A stretch of 64,000 nt of DNA. Source: Bog-473 sp963834405. Lineage in GTDB: Bacteria; Actinomycetota; Acidimicrobiia; Acidimicrobiales; RAAP-2. The notes below the pieces were generated by a model. The model did not search any database. It was given only the letters and a program-made list of their open reading frames with translations, and was not told the origin of the DNA. Where the stretch lies: assembly GCA_963834405.1 (NCBI GenBank), contig CAWIBX010000004.1, forward strand, positions 62,001 to 126,000, read 5' to 3'. The translations under genes were made by a program, and so were the position numbers. Positions 7,793-16,971 of the stretch are shown here, in pieces (within the stretch, counting starts at the first letter, position 1; each line of letters starts with the position of its first letter).

Positions 7793-9052
7793 CCGGGCGG
7801 CCAAGGCAGGAAGGTGGGAGTGGAAGACCTCTTCGTCGAAGGGACCCACCGCGCTCATCGTGCGCGGCGCCCGGAGCAGCTCCGCCGCGGCGTCCTGCAC
7901 GCGCGCGCGGTCCACCGCGTCTATGCGCGCCAGCACCTCGTCGACCGTGAGCACCTCGCCGTGCAGGAGCATGGACGCGCCGATGCGGCTCATGCGGGCG
8001 CCCGAGTCCTCGCCCGACAGGAGCATCTCGGCGCGCAGGTTGCCTTTGGCCACGGCCAGCTCGCGGTCCGAGACCCCCTCGGTGGCCAGCATTTCGAACT
8101 CGCCGTTGACAATGCGCAGGACCTCGTCCACGTGCTCGGGCGCGGTGCCCACCACCACGGCCAACGACCCGGTGTCGTGGTAGGCCGCCCGTTCCGACCA
8201 GATGGAGTAGGCCAGTCCCCGCTGCTCGCGCACCTTCTGGAAGAGCCGGCTGGAGAGGCCACCACCCAGCACGTGGTTGAGCACGGCCATGGCCCAGCGC
8301 CGGTCGTCGAAGCGCGACACCGAGCGCGCCCCGTAGACCAGGTGTGCCTGCTCGGTGGGCCGGCGCACCACCGTGAGCGGCACCGCGTCGGGCCCGGGTG
8401 CGCTGCGGGAGGGCGCGCCGCCACCCCCGGCGCCGGCGAACGTGCGCTCGAGGTGCGCCGCCACCGCCTCGTGCGTGCAGTCGCCGGCGGCCGAGACGAC
8501 GATGTTGGCGGGGCGGTAGTGCGCCGCGAAGAAGGAGTGGATGTCGTCGCGGTCGAGGCCCCGGACCGACGTGGCGGTACCCAGGGTGTCCCGGCCGAGC
8601 GGGTGCTGCGGGAACAGCGCCGCCTGCCACCGCTCGGACGCCAGGTCGGACGGCTCGTCCGCGTGCATCAATATCTCGTCGAGGATCACCGTGCGCTCGG
8701 CCTCGACGTCGCCGGGCCGGAGCGCCGGCGCCCACATGATCTCGCTCAGGAGGTCGAGCCCCAGACCGAGATGCTCGGAGAGCAGCCGCACGTAGAAGGT
8801 CGTGTACTCCTTGGTCGTGAACGCGTTGCAGTCCCCGCCCACCTCGTCGAGCGCCTCCGCGATGGCCTCGGCCGACCGCTGCTCGGTGCCCTTGAAGAGC
8901 AGGTGCTCCAGGAAGTGGGACGCGCCGGCGATGTCGCCGGCTTCGTCACGCGAGCCGGTGCCGACCCAGTAGGCGAGGGCGACCGAGCGGACGTCCGCCA
9001 TGGTCTCGGTGACCAGGCGGATGCCGCACGGCAGGACGGAGGCCTCTATCAA
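7790..9052 (-). CDS. M16 family zinc peptidase
   Basis: A 420-residue processing-peptidase-like protein (insulinase/pitrilysin family). The inverted zinc motif H-F-L-E-H is at residues 46-50, with the third ligand E126 exactly 76 residues beyond, as in the family. The second, inactive M16 domain contains the R/Y-type segment GGGLSSRLFQKVREQRGLAYS. Start is TTG 9052, which overlaps the pnp stop as TTGA. A pnp-M16 pair is conserved in many Gram-positive bacteria. It is probably cytoplasmic because no signal peptide is present. Its substrate is unknown. Confidence 0.9.
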   Translation of the reverse strand: MIEASVLPCGIRLVTETMADVRSVALAYWVGTGSRDEAGDIAGASHFLEHLLFKGTEQRSAEAIAEALDEVGGDCNAFTTKEYTTFYVRLLSEHLGLGLDLLSEIMWAPALRPGDVEAERTVILDEILMHADEPSDLASERWQAALFPQHPLGRDTLGTATSVRGLDRDDIHSFFAAHYRPANIVVSAAGDCTHEAVAAHLERTFAGAGGGGAPSRSAPGPDAVPLTVVRRPTEQAHLVYGARSVSRFDDRRWAMAVLNHVLGGGLSSRLFQKVREQRGLAYSIWSERAAYHDTGSLAVVVGTAPEHVDEVLRIVNGEFEMLATEGVSDRELAVAKGNLRAEMLLSGEDSGARMSRIGASMLLHGEVLTVDEVLARIDAVDRARVQDAAAELLRAPRTMSAVGPFDEEVFHSHLPALAAR

Positions 9053-11478
9053 CGACGACGGGAACGGCCGCGTGGGCGACGGTCGCGATCGCGGTCGCGG
9101 TCGTTGCCGCCGCCCCGGTTCGGGGCGCCCTCGGCCGCACCGGGCCCCAGGTCTCCCAGGTCCGCCACCAGCTCCGCCTCGAAGGTGTCCTCGAAGGAGA
9201 GGGCGGCGGGATCCGAGGAGGCCGGCGCCGAGGGGCCGGCGTCGGCACGATCGCCGTTGCCTCCGCCCGGCGCAGACGCGGCGGTCTCCGGGACGGAGGC
9301 CAGCGACAGCGAGACCTTGCCCTGGGGGTCGATGTCGTCGACCCGCACCTCGACCGGCTGGCCGAGCGTGAGCACGTCCTCGACGTTGTTGATGCGCTTC
9401 CCGCCGGCGAGCGAGGAAAGCTTCGAGATGTGCAGCAGGCCGTCCCGGCCTGGCAGCACGTTGACGAAGGCGCCGAACTTGGTGATGTTGACGACCTTGC
9501 CGGCGTACACGACGCCCACCTCGGCGGTCGGCGGGTCCAGGATCAGCGCGATCCGCCGGCGCGCCTCCTCGACGGCGTTGCCATCCTTGGCCCCGATGGT
9601 CACCGTGCCCACGACGCCGTCGTCGTCGACCGCGATGTCCGCGCCCGTCTCCTGCTGCAGGGTGTTGATGACCTTGCCCTTGGGCCCGATGACCTCGCCG
9701 ATCTTGTCGATCGGGATCTCCATCGACACGATCTTCGGCGCGCTGTTGGCCACGTGGGTGCGGGGCTCGGCGATGGCGCCCGCCATGACGCCGAGGATGG
9801 TGAGGCGTGCGTCCTTGGCCTGGAGCAGCGCCTGGGCCAGCACGTCCGCCGGCAGCCCGTCGATCTTCGTGTCGAGCTGCAGCGCGGTCACGGCGTCGGC
9901 GGTGCCCGCCACCTTGAAGTCCATGTCGCCGAACGCGTCCTCCGAGCCGAGGATGTCGGTCAGCGTCACATAGGCGCCCCCGTCGTAGACGAGGCCCATG
10001 GCGATGCCGGCCACCGGCGCCTTGATCGGCACGCCGGCCGCCATCAACGACAGCGTTGACCCGCACACCGACGCCATGGACGTGGAGCCGTTGGACGAGA
10101 GCACGTCGGAGACGACGCGCAGTGTGTAGGGGAACTCGTCCTCGCCCGGGACGACGGGCAGCAGGGCCCGCTCGGCCAGCAGCCCGTGCCCGATCTCGCG
10201 GCGCTTGGGACCGCGCATGAAGCCGGTCTCCCCCGTCGAGAAGGGCGGGAAGTTGTAGTGGTGCATGTAGCGCTTGGTCTCGACCGGGGTGATCGTGTCG
10301 AGCAGCTGGTTCATGCGCGGCATGCCGAGCGTCGTCACGTTGAGCACCTGGGTCTCGCCCCGCTGGAACAGGGCCGAGCCGTGTGCGGTCGGCAGCAGGT
10401 CGACCTCCGCCGACAGGGGCCGGATGTCGGCCGTGCCGCGGCCGTCGACCCGGACGCCTTCCTCGACGATGCGCTTGCGCACCAGCTTCTTGGTCAGCGA
10501 GCGGATGGCGGCCTTCACCTCGCCGGGCCGCTCGGCGAACTCGTCGCCCAGGGCCGCTCTGATCTCCTCGCCCGCGGCGTCGAGCGCGGCGTTGCGCTCC
10601 GCCTTGGTGGTGACGAGGTTCGCCTTGGCGATCGGCTCCGTGCCCACCGCCTCCACGCGCGTCCAGACGTCGTCGCCGTAGTCGCTGAACGTCTCGAAGG
10701 GGACGGTCTCGACGGGACCGCGGTCGGCGGTGTAGCCCCGCACCAGCTCACGCTGCAGGTTGATGGACTCGCGGATCCAGGTCTTGGACGACTCGAGGCC
10801 GGAGGCCAGCACCTCCTCGTTCACCTTCGGCGCACCGTCCTCGTAGTACGACCACGACTTCTCGGTGCCGCCGGCCTCGACCATCATGATGGCGATCTCG
10901 GCGTCGACCGCCTCGCTCAGCGCACGGCCGGCCACGACCAGCTCGAAGGTCGACTCCTCGCCCTCCTCGAAGGTCGGGTGGGGTATCCAGGTCCCGTCGG
11001 TCGTGTAGGCGATGCGGACGGCGCCGATGGGGCCGTCGAAGGGGATGCCCGAGATCATCAGTGCGGCCGAGGCGGCGTTGATGGCCAGCACGTCGTGCGG
11101 GTTCTCCTGGTCGGCGCCCACGATGGTGCCCACGATGTGGACCTCGTTGCGGAAGCCGTCGGGGAACGACGGTCGCAGCGGCCGGTCGATCAGGCGGTCG
11201 GTCAGGATCGCCTGGTCCGAGGCCTTGCCCTCCCGGCGGAAGAACGAGCCCGGGATCTTGCCGGCGGCGTAGGTCCGCTCCTCTATGTCGACGGTCAGGG
11301 GGAAGAAGTCCGTGCCCTCCCGGACCGAGCGGGCCGCCGTGGCGGTGGCCAGCAGGACGGTGTCCCCGAGGCGCGCCAGCACGGCGCCGTCGGCCTGTTG
11401 GGCCAGCCGGCCGGCCTCGAACGAAATGGTGCGGTCGGTCCCGGTGATCGGGGCCGAAACGGAAATGGCATCAGACAT
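9049..11478 (-). CDS. pnp: Polyribonucleotide nucleotidyltransferase (PNPase)
   Basis: 3'-5' phosphorolytic exoribonuclease of the RNA degradosome. The 809-residue protein has two RNase PH domains joined by a helical linker, a KH domain (IPIDKIGEVIGPKGKVI) and an S1 domain (GKVVNITKFGAFVNVLPG). It ends in an Asp/Gly/Arg-rich tail typical of actinobacterial PNPases. ATG 11478 is preceded by GAGGAG. It follows rpsO as in most bacteria, with a spacer of about 120 nt holding short inverted repeats, including the 12-nt palindrome GTGGTCGACCAC at 11522-11533. That spacer may take part in rpsO termination or pnp autoregulation. Confidence 0.97.
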   Translation of the reverse strand: MSDAISVSAPITGTDRTISFEAGRLAQQADGAVLARLGDTVLLATATAARSVREGTDFFPLTVDIEERTYAAGKIPGSFFRREGKASDQAILTDRLIDRPLRPSFPDGFRNEVHIVGTIVGADQENPHDVLAINAASAALMISGIPFDGPIGAVRIAYTTDGTWIPHPTFEEGEESTFELVVAGRALSEAVDAEIAIMMVEAGGTEKSWSYYEDGAPKVNEEVLASGLESSKTWIRESINLQRELVRGYTADRGPVETVPFETFSDYGDDVWTRVEAVGTEPIAKANLVTTKAERNAALDAAGEEIRAALGDEFAERPGEVKAAIRSLTKKLVRKRIVEEGVRVDGRGTADIRPLSAEVDLLPTAHGSALFQRGETQVLNVTTLGMPRMNQLLDTITPVETKRYMHHYNFPPFSTGETGFMRGPKRREIGHGLLAERALLPVVPGEDEFPYTLRVVSDVLSSNGSTSMASVCGSTLSLMAAGVPIKAPVAGIAMGLVYDGGAYVTLTDILGSEDAFGDMDFKVAGTADAVTALQLDTKIDGLPADVLAQALLQAKDARLTILGVMAGAIAEPRTHVANSAPKIVSMEIPIDKIGEVIGPKGKVINTLQQETGADIAVDDDGVVGTVTIGAKDGNAVEEARRRIALILDPPTAEVGVVYAGKVVNITKFGAFVNVLPGRDGLLHISKLSSLAGGKRINNVEDVLTLGQPVEVRVDDIDPQGKVSLSLASVPETAASAPGGGNGDRADAGPSAPASSDPAALSFEDTFEAELVADLGDLGPGAAEGAPNRGGGNDRDRDRDRRPRGRSRRR

Positions 11479-11601
11479 GATGCTCCTCGTATGTCGGGGG
11501 CATCTTCTCGTCCGGTTCCCAGTGGTCGACCACCTCGCTCCCCGAAGTGACCGGCGACTGGCAGCCAGCTGCTGGAGACGCCCGTTTCTGTGGTGCCGCC
11601 G

Positions 11602-11859
11602 CTACCGTCGGATGCCGAGACGGCTGATGATGGAGCGGTAGCGCTCGACGTCGTTCTTGCGGACGTAGTCGAGCAGCCGCCGGCGCTGGCCGATGAGCTT
11701 CATCAGGCCGCGCCGGGTGTGATGGTCTCCCTTGTGCTCCTTCAGGTGCTCCGTCAAGTGGTTGATGCGCCCCGACAACAACGCGATCTGCACCTCGGGC
11801 GAGCCGGTGTCCGTGTCGTGGAGCCGGTACTCGGCGATGGTGGCCTGCGTGTCGGGCAT
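11602..11859 (-). CDS. rpsO: 30S ribosomal protein S15
   Basis: An 85-residue small-subunit protein that binds the central domain of 16S rRNA and helps form an intersubunit bridge. The sequence has the S15 signature: TGSPEVQIALLSGRINHLTEHL, read here as TGSPEVQ then LTEHLKEHKGDHHTRRGL, and it ends RLGIRR. I chose ATG 11859, which has the ribosome-binding site AGAGGA; upstream in-frame codons belong to the leader. A promoter with extended -10 lies about 60 nt upstream. Confidence 0.97.
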   Translation of the reverse strand: MPDTQATIAEYRLHDTDTGSPEVQIALLSGRINHLTEHLKEHKGDHHTRRGLMKLIGQRRRLLDYVRKNDVERYRSIISRLGIRR

Positions 11860-11918
11860 GCAAAGATCCTCTGGAGACGAGCTGGAGTGCGCCGGAGACC
11901 TGTCCCCGGCCGCCATAT

Positions 11919-11927
11919 ATGGTAGCA
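11919..11927 (-). promoter_or_regulatory. Extended -10 promoter of rpsO
   Basis: TGC-TACCAT on the minus strand, a TGN extended -10, lies within a locally AT-rich patch containing the palindrome CCATATATGG (11913-11922). It would give an rpsO leader of about 50 nt. Confidence 0.45.
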
Positions 11928-11939
11928 GCCGCCCGCTGA

Positions 11940-12860
11940 TCAGGGAAGATCGGCCGCGGCGAGCACCCGCTCCGTGGCCGCCACATCCGCTCGCATCTGG
12001 GCCACCAGGTCCTCGACGGAGTCGAACCGTTGCTCGTCCCGCAGGCGGTGGGCGAACGAGACGCGGGCCGGCTCTCCGTACAGGTCGCCGTCGAAGTACA
12101 GCAGGTAGGCCTCCACCAGGACGGGTGCGCCGCCGGCCTCGTAGAAGGTGGGGCGGCGGCCGACGTTGATGGCGGCCCGGTGCGCCGAGCCGTCGGGCCG
12201 GCGGTAGTGCCCGGCGTAGACGCCGTCGGCGGGTAGGGCGATGTCGTGGGGCACGGCCAGGTTGGCCGTGGGGAACCCGAGTTCGGGCCCGCCCCGGCCG
12301 TCGCCCCGCACGACCGGGCCGCGCACCTCGTGGGGGCGGCCCAGCAGCCGCGCCGCCTCTTCGACCTCGCCGGCCGCAAGCTGCGCCCGGATCCGGGTGG
12401 AGGACACGGCCTCGGTGCCGTCGCCGGTGAGCCCGACGCCCACCACCTCGAAGCCGTGCGCGGCACCCAGCTCGCGCAAGAGTTCGACGTTGCCCTTGCG
12501 CCCGTGCCCGAAGTGGAAGTCCTCCCCCACCACCACGAGCCGGGCCCCGAGCTGGTCGACGAGCACCTCCTTGACGAAGTCCTCGGCCGACTCGTCCGCC
12601 CGCGCCGCGTCGAAGGGGATGACGACGGTGCGCTCGATGCCGGCGTCGGCCAGGAGCTCGAGCTTCTGCTCCAGGCTCGTGAGCTGCTTGGGCGCGGACT
12701 CGGGGCGCACGACGTAGGCCGGGTGCCGGTCGAACGTCACGACCACGGTCGACAGCCCGGCGGCGGCGGCCCGCGCCGACAGGTCGGCCAGCAGCGCGCG
12801 GTGCCCCAGGTGGACGCCGTCGTAGGCGCCGATGGTGACCGCGGTTCCAGGTCCGGGCAT
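11940..12860 (-). CDS. ribF: Bifunctional riboflavin kinase/FAD synthetase
   Basis: Makes FMN from riboflavin, then FAD. The 306-residue protein has an N-terminal nucleotidyltransferase domain (TIGAYDGVHLGHRALL, with the G-x-H-x-G-H-type motif, and EDFHFGHGRKGN) and a C-terminal flavokinase domain (GPVVRGDGRGGPELGFPTAN, then YAGHY). A TACCCT box lies 8 nt before ATG 12860, indicating a leaderless promoter in addition to readthrough from truB. The truB-ribF-rpsO order is standard for Gram-positives. Confidence 0.96.
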   Translation of the reverse strand: MPGPGTAVTIGAYDGVHLGHRALLADLSARAAAAGLSTVVVTFDRHPAYVVRPESAPKQLTSLEQKLELLADAGIERTVVIPFDAARADESAEDFVKEVLVDQLGARLVVVGEDFHFGHGRKGNVELLRELGAAHGFEVVGVGLTGDGTEAVSSTRIRAQLAAGEVEEAARLLGRPHEVRGPVVRGDGRGGPELGFPTANLAVPHDIALPADGVYAGHYRRPDGSAHRAAINVGRRPTFYEAGGAPVLVEAYLLYFDGDLYGEPARVSFAHRLRDEQRFDSVEDLVAQMRADVAATERVLAAADLP

Positions 12861-12868
12861 CGCGCTAG

Positions 12869-12874
12869 AGGGTA
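12869..12874 (-). promoter_or_regulatory. -10 box of ribF
   Basis: TACCCT on the minus strand, 8 nt before ATG 12860; part of the TANNNT leaderless pattern. Confidence 0.45.
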
Positions 12875-12878
12875 GTGG

Positions 12879-13754
12879 TCAGTCCGCGCCCAGCACGACG
12901 ACCGGCTTGATCCGGTCGGTGCCGGTCGCCTCGTACACAGCGAGGAGGTTGCCTCGTTCGTCGAGCACGGCCCAGGGGCCGTCGCCGGCTGCGCCCAGGG
13001 GCACCCGGTCCAGGGGCAGACCGGTGCGGACGGCGGCGGCCGTGTCGGCCGCCGCCGTCACGGAGTCGAGGTCGCGCAGTGCCTGGGCCGGGGCGAGCAC
13101 GGCGTCCGGCTCGAGCCGCTCGAGCGGGCGCATCTCGGGACCGCCGAACGAGCCGATGCGCGTGCGACGCAGGTTGGCGACGTGCGCACCGCCACCGAGC
13201 GCCGTGCCGAGGTCGGCGGCGAGGACGCGGACGTAGGTGCCCGACGAGCACTCGATCACGGCCCGGTACACCCCGGGGCGGCCGGGGTCCGGTTCGGTCT
13301 CGAAGCGGTACACCGTCACCGGACGCGCCGGCCGCTCCACCTCGACGCCCTGGCGGGCCAGTTCGTGCAGGCGGCGCCCGCCCACCTTCACCGCCGAGAC
13401 CATCGGTGGCACCTGCTCTATGTCGCCGGTCAGCCCGGCCGCGGCCGCCGCCACCGCAGAGGGCGTGACGTGCGCCATGTCGTAGGTCGCGGTGACCTCA
13501 CCGGATGCATCGAGCGTCGACGTCGCCGTCCCGAGCACGATGTCGGTGGTGTAGGTCTTGGGCAGCGGCGTGAGGAAGCGCAGGAGGCGGGTGGCGCGGC
13601 CGAGCCCCACCAGCAGCACCCCGGTCGCGTCGGGGTCGAGGGTGCCGGCATGGCCGACGCGGCGCTGCCCGAAGATGCGGCGGCAGCGTGCGACCACGTC
13701 GTGCGACGTCCAGCCCGGCTCCTTGTCGACCACGACGACACCGGTGACGCTCAC
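12879..13754 (-). CDS. truB: tRNA pseudouridine55 synthase
   Basis: Isomerises U55 in the T-loop of tRNAs. The 291-residue protein has the TruB motif GHAGTLDPDATGVL with catalytic D40, the VDKEPGWTSHD N-terminus and motif III (SSGTYVRVLAADLG). A C-terminal domain of about 90 residues resembles the PUA-like tail of actinobacterial TruB. GTG 13754 is the start. It sits between rbfA and ribF in the translation superoperon. Confidence 0.96.
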   Translation of the reverse strand: MSVTGVVVVDKEPGWTSHDVVARCRRIFGQRRVGHAGTLDPDATGVLLVGLGRATRLLRFLTPLPKTYTTDIVLGTATSTLDASGEVTATYDMAHVTPSAVAAAAAGLTGDIEQVPPMVSAVKVGGRRLHELARQGVEVERPARPVTVYRFETEPDPGRPGVYRAVIECSSGTYVRVLAADLGTALGGGAHVANLRRTRIGSFGGPEMRPLERLEPDAVLAPAQALRDLDSVTAAADTAAAVRTGLPLDRVPLGAAGDGPWAVLDERGNLLAVYEATGTDRIKPVVVLGAD

Positions 13755-13781
13755 GGCCGCGTCACCCGGCCGATCCCGGCC

Positions 13782-14147
13782 TCACGACCGGTCGTCGTGC
13801 TCCCGCTCCAGCCCTCGCAACAGCTCCTCGACGCGCGATCCCGCCGCGATGGCCGGGTCGGCGCGGAAGCTCAGGCGCGGCGTGCGCTTGATGGTCATCT
13901 GCGTCCCGATGAGGCGCTGCAGGTGTCCCCGCTGCTCCTCGAGCACGGCCGCGGTCTCTTCGTCCAGCGAGGCCAGGTAGACCACCGCGGTTCGCATGTC
14001 GGCGGCCACCTCGACCGAGGTGACCGTGATCATGGGCACCTCGTCGGCGTCGGCCAGGCGTTCGAGCTCCTCCGCCACCACCTGCCGCAGCACCTGATTG
14101 ACCCGCAACGCGCGGGGATACGTCGCCGTGCGGCGTCTCACCGTCAC
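13782..14147 (-). CDS. rbfA: Ribosome-binding factor A
   Basis: A 121-residue KH-like factor for late 30S maturation and 16S 5'-end processing. Typical segments are RALRVNQVLRQVVAEELERL, then ITVTSVEVAADMRTAVVYLA and the C-terminal LSFRADPAIAAGSRVEELL. GTG 14147 is the probable start, 6 nt after the infB stop, so translation is coupled. The downstream order rbfA-truB is as in other bacteria, although the usual DHH-family phosphoesterase gene between them is absent here. Confidence 0.94.
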   Translation of the reverse strand: MTVRRRTATYPRALRVNQVLRQVVAEELERLADADEVPMITVTSVEVAADMRTAVVYLASLDEETAAVLEEQRGHLQRLIGTQMTIKRTPRLSFRADPAIAAGSRVEELLRGLEREHDDRS

Positions 14148-14153
14148 CGAGCC

Positions 14154-16919
14154 TCAGCTCCTTGCGATCTCGCGCTCCTCGTACGTCTCGATCACGTCGC
14201 CTTCCTTCAGGTCCTGGAAGTCCGAGAGGCCGATGCCGCACTCGAAGCCGGCGGCCACCTCGCGTACGTCGTCCTTGAAGCGACGCAGCGACTGAATGGC
14301 CCCCTTCCAAATGACCGTGCCTTCGCGCAGGAAGCGGACCTTGGACCCGCGGGTGATCTTGCCGTCCCGCACGTAGCAGCCGGCGATGGCGCCGACCCGT
14401 GGCACCCGGAAGACCTCCCGCACCTCGGCCTCGCCCGTGACGATCTCCTCGAAGACCGGCGAGAGCAGGCCGAGCATGGCCGCCTCCAGGTCTTCGAGCA
14501 GCTTGTAGATGATTTCGTAGGTCCGGATCTCGACGTCGGACTGCTCCGCCAGGTCACGGGCCCGCTTGTCCGGCCGGACGTTGAATCCGATGATCGTCGC
14601 GTTCGACGCGGCTGCCAGCTGCACGTCGTTCTCGGTGATGCCGCCGACGCCGCGCAGCACGAAGGACAACTTGACGTCGTCGCGCTCGAGCCGCTTGAGC
14701 GACTCGGTCACCGCTTCGAGCGAGCCCTGTACGTCCGCCTTGAGCACGATGTTGAGGGTCGCCGTCTCGCCCCGCGAGATCTGCTCGAACAGGTCCTCCA
14801 ACCGGGCCCCCGTCGCCGCGGCCACGGGCATGTGTCCCGAGAGGCGGAACCGCTGCGCGCGCGCCTCGCCCAGGTTGCGCGCCCGGGCCAGGTCCTTCGC
14901 CCCGCGCATCTCGTCGCCCGCGTGCGGCGGCTCCGAGAAACCGAGCACCTGCACCGGCGTGGAGGGCAGCGCTTCCTTGATGTGGTCGCCGCGGTCGTCG
15001 ACCAGGGCCTTGACCTTGCCCCAGGCCGCGCCGGCGACGACCGGGTCCGACACGCGCAGGGTCCCCTGCTGCACGATGACCGTGGCCACCGGGCCGCGTC
15101 CGGCTTCGAGGTTGGCCTCCAGCACGACGCCGCGGCCCTCGCCCTCGACCCGCGCCGTGAGCTCCTCGACCTCGGCCACGAGGACGATCTGCTCGAGCAG
15201 GTTGTCGATGCCGGTGCCCTGCAGCGCGGAGACCTCGACGGTGATGGTGTCGCCGCCCCAGGCTTCGGGCACCAGCTCGCGCTCGGAGAGCTGCTGCAGT
15301 ACCCGCTGGGGATCGGCGTCGGGACGGTCCATCTTGTTGACGGCCACGATGATGGGCACGTCAGCCGCCTTGGCGTGGTCGATGGCCTCGACGGTCTGGG
15401 GCATGACCCCGTCGTCGGCGGCGACGACGAGGATCACGATGTCCGTCACCTGTGCGCCGCGGGCCCGCATGGCGGTGAAGGCGGCGTGGCCCGGGGTGTC
15501 GATGAACGTGATCGGATGGTCCTGCCAGTCCACCTGGTAGGCGCCGATGTGCTGGGTGATGCCGCCCGCCTCGCCCGCGACCACGTTGCTCGAGCGGATG
15601 CGGTCGAGCAGCAGCGTCTTGCCGTGGTCGACGTGGCCCATCACGGTGACGATGGGCGCCCGCGGCCGCTGGTCGGCCTCGTCCTCGTCGTCCTCGTCCT
15701 CGAAGTAGCGGGCGAGCAGCTCCGCCTCCTGCTCCTCGCCGGGGTCGACGAGGCGCACGTCCGCGCCCAGTTCGGCCGCGAAGAGCTCGATCATGTCGTC
15801 GGACAGTGACTGGGTGGCCGTGACCATCTCGCCCTGAAGGAGCAGGAAGCGCACGACGTCACCGGCGCTGCGATTGAGCTTCGGTCCGAGGTCGCGCGCG
15901 GTGGAGCCGCGTTCGACGATGATCTCGCCCTCGGGCACCGGCGCCGTCGACGGCTGGTACGTGGTGAGCTGGGTCGGCTCCAGCTCCTCGAGGTTGCGCC
16001 GGCGACGACGCGCCCGGCGCTGGGGCGGCCGCCGTCCGGGCATGCCGCCGCGGCCACCCTGGGGCGGTGCGCCGACGGGTGCGCCCGCGCCCGACCGGCC
16101 GCCGAAGCTGCCGCCCGTGCGCCCCCCGTACCCACCCGAAGAGGGGCCACTGGGGCGGCCCGCGCCGCCCGACGGCCGTCCGCCGGTCCGGGGTGGGTAG
16201 GAGCTCGCCGGGCGCGGGCCCGACGATGGTGCGCTCGGGCGCCGGCCGCCCATGCCGGGCGGGGGCGGAATGGGCCGGCCGCTCGGGCCGAGGGGCGGGC
16301 GCGGCGCGGGCGGGGGCGGGACCGGCTTGCCGGAGGGGCTCAGCGGGGGCCGCGACGCGCGCGACGCCGCATCGGCCGGCGGCGCGGCGGTGTCGGGGGC
16401 CTTGGCGGCGGGGATCACCGGGGCCGATGCGGCGGGCTGGCTGGGCGCACTGGGCGCGCTGGGCGCGCTCGGCTGGCTCGGCGCACTCGGCTGGCTCGGC
16501 GCGCTCGGTTGGGCCGACGCAGGCCGGCTGCTGATCAGACGGGACGAACGCGCGGGCGCTTCGCCCGCCGGGGCGGGGGCAGAGGCGGCGGGCGCGTCCA
16601 CCTTGCGGGCCGGCGCCTTCTTGGCGGGCGCCGTGCCGGCGGTCGCGCTCGAGGCGGCCACTTTCTTGGTGGGCGCCGCGGCGGGGGCCGCGACGGCCTT
16701 CTTGGCCGCCTTCTTCGCGGCGGCGGGCTCCTCGGGCTGGACGGGGCGGCGCAGACCCTCGGCATCGGCCTTGCGCCGGACGCGGTCGGCCTGGGCGTCC
16801 TCAATGGAAGAGGAGTGGCTCTTGACCCCGATGCCCAGGGACAGGGCCAGCTCGAGCCCTTCCTTGTTGGTGAGCCCTAGCTCTTTGGCCAGCTCATAGA
16901 CGCGAATCTTCTTCGGCAA
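14154..16919 (-). CDS. infB: Translation initiation factor IF-2
   Basis: GTPase that delivers initiator tRNA to the 30S subunit and promotes subunit joining. Of 921 residues, about 1-340 are a low-complexity region rich in Ala, Pro, Gly and Ser after a folded N-terminal helix (RVYELAKELGLTNKEGLEL). The G domain follows around residue 420 with G1 GHVDHGKT, G3 DTPGH and G4 NKMD, then domains II-IV. The start appears to be TTG 16919. The N-terminal part contains a run of near-repeats of Ser-Ala-Pro/Ser-Gln-Pro. Confidence 0.97.
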   Translation of the reverse strand: MPKKIRVYELAKELGLTNKEGLELALSLGIGVKSHSSSIEDAQADRVRRKADAEGLRRPVQPEEPAAAKKAAKKAVAAPAAAPTKKVAASSATAGTAPAKKAPARKVDAPAASAPAPAGEAPARSSRLISSRPASAQPSAPSQPSAPSQPSAPSAPSAPSQPAASAPVIPAAKAPDTAAPPADAASRASRPPLSPSGKPVPPPPAPRPPLGPSGRPIPPPPGMGGRRPSAPSSGPRPASSYPPRTGGRPSGGAGRPSGPSSGGYGGRTGGSFGGRSGAGAPVGAPPQGGRGGMPGRRPPQRRARRRRRNLEELEPTQLTTYQPSTAPVPEGEIIVERGSTARDLGPKLNRSAGDVVRFLLLQGEMVTATQSLSDDMIELFAAELGADVRLVDPGEEQEAELLARYFEDEDDEDEADQRPRAPIVTVMGHVDHGKTLLLDRIRSSNVVAGEAGGITQHIGAYQVDWQDHPITFIDTPGHAAFTAMRARGAQVTDIVILVVAADDGVMPQTVEAIDHAKAADVPIIVAVNKMDRPDADPQRVLQQLSERELVPEAWGGDTITVEVSALQGTGIDNLLEQIVLVAEVEELTARVEGEGRGVVLEANLEAGRGPVATVIVQQGTLRVSDPVVAGAAWGKVKALVDDRGDHIKEALPSTPVQVLGFSEPPHAGDEMRGAKDLARARNLGEARAQRFRLSGHMPVAAATGARLEDLFEQISRGETATLNIVLKADVQGSLEAVTESLKRLERDDVKLSFVLRGVGGITENDVQLAAASNATIIGFNVRPDKRARDLAEQSDVEIRTYEIIYKLLEDLEAAMLGLLSPVFEEIVTGEAEVREVFRVPRVGAIAGCYVRDGKITRGSKVRFLREGTVIWKGAIQSLRRFKDDVREVAAGFECGIGLSDFQDLKEGDVIETYEEREIARS
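16441..16512. repeat. Low-complexity repeat in the infB 5' region
   Basis: Imperfect 9- to 18-nt tandem units of the type GGCTGGCTCGGCGC-CTC encode alternating Ser-Ala-Pro and Ser-Gln-Pro on the minus strand. Such repeats are liable to length variation and to assembly error. Confidence 0.7.
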
Positions 16920-16971
16920 GTGGTTCTCTTCGTCCTTTGTCCATTTCGGGGCCAGGGATCAACCCAGCCCC

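Noticed and set aside
11522..11533. GTGGTCGACCAC palindrome as an operator
   Set aside because: It is a single site with no second copy seen near related genes. It may simply be part of the pnp leader structure.
16441..16512. Short GC-rich repeats as a possible CRISPR or rep-origin
   Set aside because: They are tandem, without spacers, and lie inside the Pro/Ala-rich coding region of infB.
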